Part shown: positions 5,858 through 10,122 of the stretch, in pieces
Layout of the letters: the number at the start of each line of letters is the position of its first letter
How positions within the stretch are numbered: the stretch's first letter is position 1
Source: Candidatus Gastranaerophilales bacterium
GTDB taxonomy: Bacteria > Cyanobacteriota > Vampirovibrionia > Gastranaerophilales > JAQUYY01
NCBI GenBank assembly: GCA_028691575.1
Contig: JAQUYY010000050.1
Location: forward strand, 1-10,122
DNA: 10,122 nucleotides
Direction: 5' to 3'
Notes under the pieces: model-generated
What the model was told of the DNA's origin: nothing
The model's database searches: none
Seen by the model: only the letters and a program-made list of their open reading frames with translations
Program-made: the position numbers and the translations under genes

Positions 5858-5918
5858 AGGACTTTAATTGTAGTAGGTTTTAGTCCTGATTAAAATATTA
5901 TTGACCGATAATATTTTA
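5858..5918. repeat. Two inverted repeats in the gpF-methylase gap
   Basis: AGGACT (5858-5863) pairs with AGTCCT (5882-5887) across 18 bases. Next to it TAAAATATTAT (5891-5901) pairs perfectly with ATAATATTTTA (5908-5918) around the 6-base loop TGACCG. The second is AT-only and would act poorly as a terminator stem, but as duplex DNA it is a symmetrical 28-base site that could bind a dimeric regulator. Either strand could fold, so no direction is assigned. Confidence 0.5.
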
Positions 5919-5957
5919 GTTCCGGCTCTTTCTTCTGTTGAGATTTTTTAAATTTTT

Positions 5958-5966
5958 ACCTCCTTT
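5958..5966 (-). other. Orphan perfect Shine-Dalgarno
   Basis: The minus strand reads AAAGGAGGT here, the full complement of the 16S rRNA tail. No ATG, GTG or TTG follows within usable distance; the first codons beyond it soon meet a TAA. It may mark the 5' edge of a deleted gene or the ancestral start region of the gene after F, left behind when the methylase segment entered. Confidence 0.45.
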
Positions 5967-5968
5967 CC

Positions 5969-5996
5969 GTGAAAAATTCAAAAAGTATGTTATAAT
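5969..5996 (+). promoter_or_regulatory. Extended -10 promoter for the structured RNA
   Basis: TGTTATAAT at 5988-5996 is a perfect extended -10 (TGn plus TATAAT). GTGAAA at 5969-5974, with a 16-base spacer, matches four of six -35 positions. Expected initiation is at 6003-6004, exactly the first base of the long closing stem of the RNA described next. The direction opposes the flanking head genes, so it would drive a separate, probably prophage-expressed transcript. Confidence 0.65.
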
Positions 5997-6003
5997 AATT
6001 TAC

Positions 6004-6095
6004 AAGAGATGTTTTAAGACAATGGTGAGATTCTCCCGACCATACCATTATGGGTACGAGGGACGATGGGAGCCCCTCCTTAAACATCTCTTTTT
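6004..6095 (+). ncRNA. Candidate cloverleaf-like small RNA of about 92 nt, convergent to gpF
   Basis: A closing stem pairs AAGAGATGTTT (6004-6014) with AAACATCTCTT (6082-6092) and, past one bulged T, AAG (6016-6018) with CTT (6079-6081). Inside lie three short hairpins: GG-T-GAG (6024-6029) with CTCCC (6033-6037), CCATA (6040-6044) with TATGG (6049-6053), and GAGGG (6058-6062) with CCCTC (6074-6078). The loop CCAT (6045-6048) is complementary to ATGG (6066-6069) in the third loop, a possible kissing contact. A T-run (6091-6095) ends the element on the gpF stop codon. There is no tRNA T-loop or CCA, and it matches no class I can name. The interior also allows other pairings. Function is unknown; a trans-acting RNA, a packaging-type RNA or an antisense control of gpF/methylase mRNA are options. 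Confidence 0.6.
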
Positions 6096-7401
6096 ATATG
6101 TCATCTTTTATGACCTCATAACCTTTTTTAATAGCTTTTTCCTTGTATTTATCAAGTTTATTTTCGCTTAATTTTCTAAAAGATAATAAATACAATTCAT
6201 CTAGATTTTTTGTTGTTTTAATGGCTGCATAATAGATATTTTTACCTTTTAATACATACACCATTGATAAATCCCCATCCCTGACAACTAATTGAGCCTT
6301 ATCCATAATTGTTGGCAGCATAATGTAATCTTCTATGCTTAAATCAGCATGGCGGATTTGTTGCTTGATAAATGTAGGCTCAGACAACTTTACAACCTGA
6401 GAATTACTGTTTAACAGCTTCTTTTCGGCATTATTTAAGATACCAACAGACATATAATTGTCTGGACTGCTAATTTTAAATATTTCTTGTCTCAATTGGC
6501 TGTCTGTAAGTTTTAATTTTACTAACGGATTAGCTTTAGTTTGTGATTGTTTGTAAAAGACTTTAAACGGTTCACCTGTAACTATACCTTGGCAATATTG
6601 TTTTGCAGTCTTATATTCGTAGTTATCAAGATCAGGCTGAAATGCTGCTTTGCCTACGTTATAATCCCAACCTGCATCTGTTGATACTTTGATAGGATTT
6701 CCGGCTTTATCGACTGTTTTAAATGTAGTTACCGTTTTTTCTTGTCCCGATACAAGTTTTATTTCCTTTGAAAATTTATCTTTTGTATCCTCAATAACTA
6801 AATCTTTTTCCTTTAAATTTTGTTCATTCAGAGCAATAACGTTACATCTGCAATGCCAACCGTTCGGCGGATAATGCGTATCCCAAAACGGGTCATCATA
6901 TTTAAAAACTTTTCCGTCGAGGGCTTTATGAGCCGGTCTCGTTTTGCTGTCATCTTTTGCATCATACATCCAATAAGGTCTATTATCGGCATTTTCTGCC
7001 ATATCTTTGTACCTTCCAGCCATATATGATGTTCTAAGATTTGTGTCATAAATAGTTTTTAACCTGCGTACAGAGCCAAGCTGAATATCATTGCCGTTTT
7101 CATCCTGAGTTATTCCCCACCAACCTTTTTTTTGAAGATTGGGCATAAGTTCTTTTTTAAATTGTTGAAAAGTTAGACCTTCCGACAAAGACTTGTTAAC
7201 CATTCCTCTTATATCTTCAAGCACGTCCATATTTGTTACACGAGCAACTGTAAAAGCCTTTGCGTGAGCCTCTTGCCAAACATCTTGCCATCCTTCAGAC
7301 AAACTTTTAGGCAGAATATAACCTTTATCTTCAAAATATTTTAAAGCCTTTTCAGGTTTTAAAGTAAGACAATATTTTAAATCGACAGGTTGATTAGTCA
7401 T
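6094..7401 (-). CDS. Mu gpF-like minor head protein with a C-terminal PBECR-like nuclease domain
   Basis: This gene encodes 435 residues. Residues about 10-200 are the phage head morphogenesis (Mu F / SPP1 gp7) domain: IYDTNLRTSYMAGRY (117-131), YWMYDAKDDSKTRPAHKALDG (143-163), and the family signature HYPPNGWHCRCNV (176-188) with its His and Cys residues. A linker of about 100 residues follows. Residues about 335-435 resemble the phage BECR-fold (barnase-EndoU-ColicinE5/D-RelE) domains: VKLSEPTFIKQQIRHADLSIEDY (337-359, with K347 and H351), LVVRDGD (371-377) and AAIKTTKN (392-399). F is a few-copy protein inside the head near the portal, so a nuclease tail could be injected with DNA or act in packaging; that is inferred. 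The start overlaps the portal gene by 8 bases. The stop coincides with the 3' end of the convergent RNA. Confidence 0.88.
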   Translation of the reverse strand: MTNQPVDLKYCLTLKPEKALKYFEDKGYILPKSLSEGWQDVWQEAHAKAFTVARVTNMDVLEDIRGMVNKSLSEGLTFQQFKKELMPNLQKKGWWGITQDENGNDIQLGSVRRLKTIYDTNLRTSYMAGRYKDMAENADNRPYWMYDAKDDSKTRPAHKALDGKVFKYDDPFWDTHYPPNGWHCRCNVIALNEQNLKEKDLVIEDTKDKFSKEIKLVSGQEKTVTTFKTVDKAGNPIKVSTDAGWDYNVGKAAFQPDLDNYEYKTAKQYCQGIVTGEPFKVFYKQSQTKANPLVKLKLTDSQLRQEIFKISSPDNYMSVGILNNAEKKLLNSNSQVVKLSEPTFIKQQIRHADLSIEDYIMLPTIMDKAQLVVRDGDLSMVYVLKGKNIYYAAIKTTKNLDELYLLSFRKLSENKLDKYKEKAIKKGYEVIKDDI

Positions 7402-8938
7402 TATTTAGCCTGCCCCATACTTCTGATATAAAAATAATTTTGGTTAAAAGTTCTTCAAGTTCTTTTGTTTCCATTTCGGGATATGTTTCTGCCAATTTAT
7501 CTAATGCTTCTTGAGCATCTTTAGTTTCTTCAAATAACTTTAAAACTGGTTTTAAAACATTTTCCATTTGGGATTGAAGTTCAGAGTCTTTTAATGATTC
7601 TGACAGATTTTCAAGTTCATCAGAAGTCGGTAATTTCACAGATTTAAATTCTGTTCTGTGTTCATTTGGAAATTGTACAAAATCCGTCTTGCCGGAATCA
7701 TTTGTTTGAGGCTTAATTTTTGTGATATCTCCCGGCTGATAATTATACGTTCGTACAAGATAATTATCTGATAAGGCTCTGCCATCTTTTTCTAAAATTT
7801 CTGAAATAGTTTTGTCTCTTTCAGCAAGATCTTTATCAATACCTTTTTCTTTATAAAGAGTAAACTTAGGGCATGGTACATCACCGACATTAACTATCAT
7901 AGTCATATGGATAAGTTTATTCATCATTTTTTCGCACAACCTTTTATCCGATAAGATAATATCTTGCCGTATGCCTGAGTGTACATTACCAAGAGCGTAG
8001 CTTCCGCTAGCTCCTGCCTCGGTGGTTAATGTCTGACCGAGTATTGTCTTGGATATGTTTCCGTCACAACGTGATATTAATTTATCAAAAACAGTGATAG
8101 AAGAAGCTTTGGAAGAAGAATCTTTTATTTCGACACTTGAATCGTTAGGGATAACCGCAATTGCATCTTGCACCATATTATCAAGCATATCGGCAAGACT
8201 GTCGATTTCTTTTTGAGATTGTCCTTTATTATATTTTGCAATAAGAAAAGGCATTCCATATTTTTCGGAGAATACTGACCAAAATTTCATTCCACCTTTT
8301 TTAATTACAACAGACCAAAACAGTCTACTTAATAAAGCATCACCGTAAGGATTTGCATAAGTGGGATTATTCCTGGGCAATAAAAATTTCATATCTTCTT
8401 CATGAAGTTCTATTCCCTTTATTGCTCCTCTTTTTTTATAACATAGTATGCCATCACAATTAAAATAGAACCATTCGGGAGGTTTTGCCACAAGGTCAAC
8501 AGGTATTACATTGTTACCATCTTTTGCCCACATAATTTCCATGGGCTGATATCCATAAAAAGGAGCTTCTAAAATACCCTTTAAAATATCAACTAAATTA
8601 AGATTTTCTAAAAATTCTAATATTAATTTATAGTCCTTATCCGAACAGTTTTCTCGATCAAGCTTCCAGTTCATACAAGTTACTCCGGCTTTGCGTTGTT
8701 CAATGCCTGAACTTACTTGTGTATCAAAAGCTAATTCTCTGTATATACTAAGGCTTTTTCCTTTTTTTCGTAATACAATATCAGGATTTGGCAATATATC
8801 TAATGCAGCAGAAAACGATTCGTAATCTCTTCTACTGGCAATTTCATCATAAAGATGTTTTTTTCTTCCATTCACTTTTATAATATTTAAAACCGTATCT
8901 TTTGATTTTGAAAAATTGCTGAATAAATTTTTAATCAT
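7394..8938 (-). CDS. Phage portal protein (DUF935, Mu gp29-like)
   Basis: This gene encodes 514 residues, the normal length of Mu gp29-type portals. Recognisable blocks include FDTQVSSGIEQRKAGVTCMNW (residues about 71-91), a mid-protein GYQPMEIMW, FLLPRNNPTYANPYGDALL near 200, FSEKYGMPFLIAKYN near 235, and a TLTTEAGASGSYALGNVH block near 320, characteristic of DUF935. The last 80 residues are a Glu/Leu-rich helical tail. Twelve copies would form the ring at one head vertex through which DNA enters, held to terminase during packaging. AAAGGAT stands 8 bases before the ATG. The upstream gap of about 280 bases holds phased TTTAAA repeats and a small frameshifted gene. It overlaps gpF by 8 bases, so the two are co-translated. 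Confidence 0.92.
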   Translation of the reverse strand: MIKNLFSNFSKSKDTVLNIIKVNGRKKHLYDEIASRRDYESFSAALDILPNPDIVLRKKGKSLSIYRELAFDTQVSSGIEQRKAGVTCMNWKLDRENCSDKDYKLILEFLENLNLVDILKGILEAPFYGYQPMEIMWAKDGNNVIPVDLVAKPPEWFYFNCDGILCYKKRGAIKGIELHEEDMKFLLPRNNPTYANPYGDALLSRLFWSVVIKKGGMKFWSVFSEKYGMPFLIAKYNKGQSQKEIDSLADMLDNMVQDAIAVIPNDSSVEIKDSSSKASSITVFDKLISRCDGNISKTILGQTLTTEAGASGSYALGNVHSGIRQDIILSDKRLCEKMMNKLIHMTMIVNVGDVPCPKFTLYKEKGIDKDLAERDKTISEILEKDGRALSDNYLVRTYNYQPGDITKIKPQTNDSGKTDFVQFPNEHRTEFKSVKLPTSDELENLSESLKDSELQSQMENVLKPVLKLFEETKDAQEALDKLAETYPEMETKELEELLTKIIFISEVWGRLNND

Positions 8939-8972
8939 AATTTTGTATCCTTTGTTTTGATGATAAACCTCA

Positions 8973-9010
8973 TTTAAAATCCGTTTAAAACCCGTTTAAA
9001 TTTATTTAAA
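8973..9010. repeat. Four TTTAAA motifs at helical spacing upstream of the portal gene
   Basis: TTTAAA occurs at 8973, 8984, 8995 and 9005, spaced 11, 11 and 10 bases, with flanking CCGTTTAAA shared by the two middle units. One unit per helical turn puts all motifs on one DNA face, as in curved DNA or arrayed regulator sites. It lies 35-72 bases before the portal ATG and may mark a promoter region or binding site. Confidence 0.5.
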
Positions 9011-9078
9011 AAATTTTTTAGGTATGTTTGTATATCTTGATATGTAAAAGTGCCTTATTGGGGCTTGTGTAAAAAATT

Positions 9079-9094
9079 GACTATCTGGATAGTC
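9079..9094 (-). terminator. Terminator-like palindrome after the terminase segment
   Basis: GACTATC (9079-9085) and GATAGTC (9088-9094) are perfect 7-base complements. On the minus strand this can fold as a 6-bp stem with loop CCAG, followed two bases later by six T (9076-9071). It comes just after the small frameshifted gene's stop. GC is low, so read-through to the portal gene is likely; a symmetrical operator is the alternative reading. Confidence 0.35.
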
Positions 9095-9097
9095 TAG

Positions 9098-9218
9098 TTA
9101 ATTTGGTTTTAATAGAATTAGTTCTCCTGCTTCGTCTGCATAGGTAACGCTTGTTGGGTATACTTCGTTTAGAACGAAACAACCGGTGATATAAATTTTG
9201 CATTAATTGTAAAAACAT
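9098..9218 (-). pseudogene. Small frameshifted gene between terminase and portal
   Basis: After the terminase stop the minus strand holds a coupled TAATG at 9220-9216. Starting there (or at ATG 9203) the frame soon becomes Arg/Lys-rich and unlike a protein. One base lower in the AAAA run at 9199-9196, the sequence instead reads IYITGCFVLNEVY, then PTSVTYADEAGELILLKPN and a stop at 9098-9100. That frame has the GNN-rich codon pattern of real genes. Removing a single A joins the good start to the good frame, giving about 40 residues. So this is either a gene with a one-base indel (mutation or sequencing error), a programmed shift, or a gene with an unusual ATT start at 9196. I do not recognise the family. 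Confidence 0.45.
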
Positions 9219-10122
9219 TAATAACCTCGCAACATGTTATAACTTTCACGTTTACGCCTTGTTGCCACATAAATAGGAGTATTATCTACGCTTCCTGCAG
9301 CATGAACAGCAAGAGCAATACTCCAAAATCTATCGGCGTGACCATCTGTTGAATCTGCTTCAACATCAAAACGTACATTGCCTGCTGCTGTAGTGGTTTT
9401 TTTAACAGAATGCAAATCCTCTCTAATCTCTTTTTGACTAGGAAGTCTTGTATTTCTATCTTGCATACTTCTGAGTAATCCATACGCTAACTCTTCTTTT
9501 ACCGGTCCGGTAAAAGTTATTTCTTCTACTCTTGATCTGCCAAATTCATCTTGAGCTTCTTCAGCTAATTGCATCCCTAAACCGGTGGCATCAATACAAG
9601 CTCTTCTAAAAGTTCTATGGCTAAGACATTTAAATAACGTTTCTTTTTGATACTTAAATTTTGTTTTTTCCATTATCTTAAGCCTGCGGATGTAGTTAAT
9701 GGCTTCTTGCTTTTCAAGAAGCGTGATTACACTTAAATCTTTCTTTCTGCCAACGTCAAAGCCTACATATAAATCACCTGTTATTTCTTCAAGCGTTTTT
9801 TCAATATTATCCAGTTCGCAGGATTCAATTAACTCATAAGTCAAAAAGGCGGTTGCTTCATCAACAGCTATACAACAATATTCTTGAGCCCACGTTACAT
9901 CATCGCCACAGTTTGCTCTTTCCTCGTCAATCCAAGCCTGACGTTCTTCATCGGTTAATTTGCGACCGATAATTTTATCTGCAAGCTCTTGAGCAACGGC
10001 ATCATAAATAGTTACAGTATGTAATGACCAATTTAATTTACCTTCTTTAACAGCAGCAACAAATTTAAAATACTTGCAGTTTTGACCGTTATGAGTAGAT
10101 ATTATCCTTAAAGGGAAACCCC
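9218..10122 (-). CDS. terL: Terminase large subunit (Mu gp28-like), 5' part outside window
   Basis: The open frame runs to the window edge, so about 301 C-terminal residues are present. A TTG at 9844 is internal, not a start. The visible part begins with the end of the ATPase domain, GFPLRIISTHNGQN, whose Ile-Ser-Thr is the coupling motif III of terminase motors. A linker with DAVAQELADKIIGRKLTDEE and WAQEYCCIAVDEATAF follows. The RNase H-like nuclease domain then shows its acids in order: YVGFDVGRKKD (first Asp), CIDATGLG (second), and DGHADRFWSIALA (third). It packages DNA into the prohead through the portal and cuts it. In Mu-like phages this is headful cutting starting in host DNA at the prophage edge. 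The gene leads the packaging-portal-head series, and its stop overlaps a TAATG for the next small gene. Confidence 0.93.
   Translation of the reverse strand, partial: GFPLRIISTHNGQNCKYFKFVAAVKEGKLNWSLHTVTIYDAVAQELADKIIGRKLTDEERQAWIDEERANCGDDVTWAQEYCCIAVDEATAFLTYELIESCELDNIEKTLEEITGDLYVGFDVGRKKDLSVITLLEKQEAINYIRRLKIMEKTKFKYQKETLFKCLSHRTFRRACIDATGLGMQLAEEAQDEFGRSRVEEITFTGPVKEELAYGLLRSMQDRNTRLPSQKEIREDLHSVKKTTTAAGNVRFDVEADSTDGHADRFWSIALAVHAAGSVDNTPIYVATRRKRESYNMLRGY

Noticed and set aside
6004..6095. The cloverleaf as a tRNA
   Set aside because: The closing stem is too long, there is no T-loop GTTCRA-type sequence, no anticodon arm of normal size and no discriminator/CCA pattern.
5938..6171. 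+ strand open frame of 77 codons
   Set aside because: It runs through the promoter, the structured RNA and into antisense of gpF. It has no Shine-Dalgarno and its low-complexity Phe/Lys-rich product is typical of a shadow.
6689..7049. + and - strand frames overlapping gpF
   Set aside because: Shadows of the gpF reading frame, which carries the conserved head morphogenesis signature.
9081..9218. 46-codon Arg/Lys-rich frame from the coupled ATG after terminase
   Set aside because: After about 7 codons its codon pattern is that of a shadow, and the frame one base away reads like a real protein; treated as a frameshifted gene instead.
9218..9844. Terminase starting at 9844
   Set aside because: The TTG there is internal. 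The frame continues to the window edge with clear terminase sequence (IISTHNGQN, QEYCCIAVDEA).
1..10122. CRISPR array, reverse transcriptase with variable repeat pair, insertion sequence
   Set aside because: No regularly spaced repeats, no reverse transcriptase or transposase gene, and no terminal inverted repeats with target duplications were seen on either strand.

Overview
The window is part of a Mu-like (transposable, Mu head type) prophage or phage in a low-GC bacterium. The evidence is a Mor-type activator on the + strand and, on the - strand, a run of Mu-type head genes: terminase large subunit, portal (DUF935, gp29-like), gpF-like minor head protein and gpG-like virion morphogenesis protein. 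Stop codons fit the standard code and Shine-Dalgarno sites (AAGGAG/AGGAG) are common. The host cannot be fixed from the sequence. A gut-type low-GC lineage (for example Gastranaerophilales, Firmicutes or a low-GC proteobacterium) is only a guess.

Layout. Positions 1-2399 (+) are a tight chain of small genes: the C-terminal end of an upstream gene, two unknown small proteins, a pair of stem-loops, Mor, a Cys-rich protein, a one-helix membrane protein, a LuxR-type HTH protein, an unknown small protein and a DUF7694-like protein. Most start within the stop codon of the gene before (ATGA-type or longer overlaps). A duplicated 3' tail of the LuxR-type gene follows the small gene after it. Positions 2504-4394 (+) hold a very AT-rich two-gene cargo cassette: a PIN-GNAT-(PUA-like) multidomain protein and an overlapping ASCH protein. 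It looks like an undescribed RNA-targeting, toxin- or defence-like module placed where the early and late units converge.

Positions 4391-10122 (-) are the late unit, read right to left: terminase (5' end outside the window), a small frameshifted gene, portal, gpF fused to a C-terminal PBECR-like nuclease domain, a 329-base gap, a D12-class DNA adenine methylase, and gpG. The gap between gpF and the methylase (5765-6093) is the only interval above 300 bases without a protein gene, and it is dense with structure. It has a + strand extended -10 promoter set at the right distance from a cloverleaf-like RNA of about 92 nt that ends in a T-run on the gpF stop codon. It also has an 11-bp perfect inverted repeat, an orphan strong Shine-Dalgarno, and a 10-bp inverted repeat that would hide the methylase ribosome binding site in its mRNA.

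How the parts fit (inference). Mor, made from the + strand early unit, would switch on a late promoter to the right of the window, driving the - strand packaging and head genes. The methylase may protect phage DNA. The cargo cassette, ncRNA and methylase look like accessory additions to the Mu core. The order differs from Mu itself, where early and late genes run in one direction and protease and head genes follow G. Here G is the last gene and abuts the cargo tail to tail.
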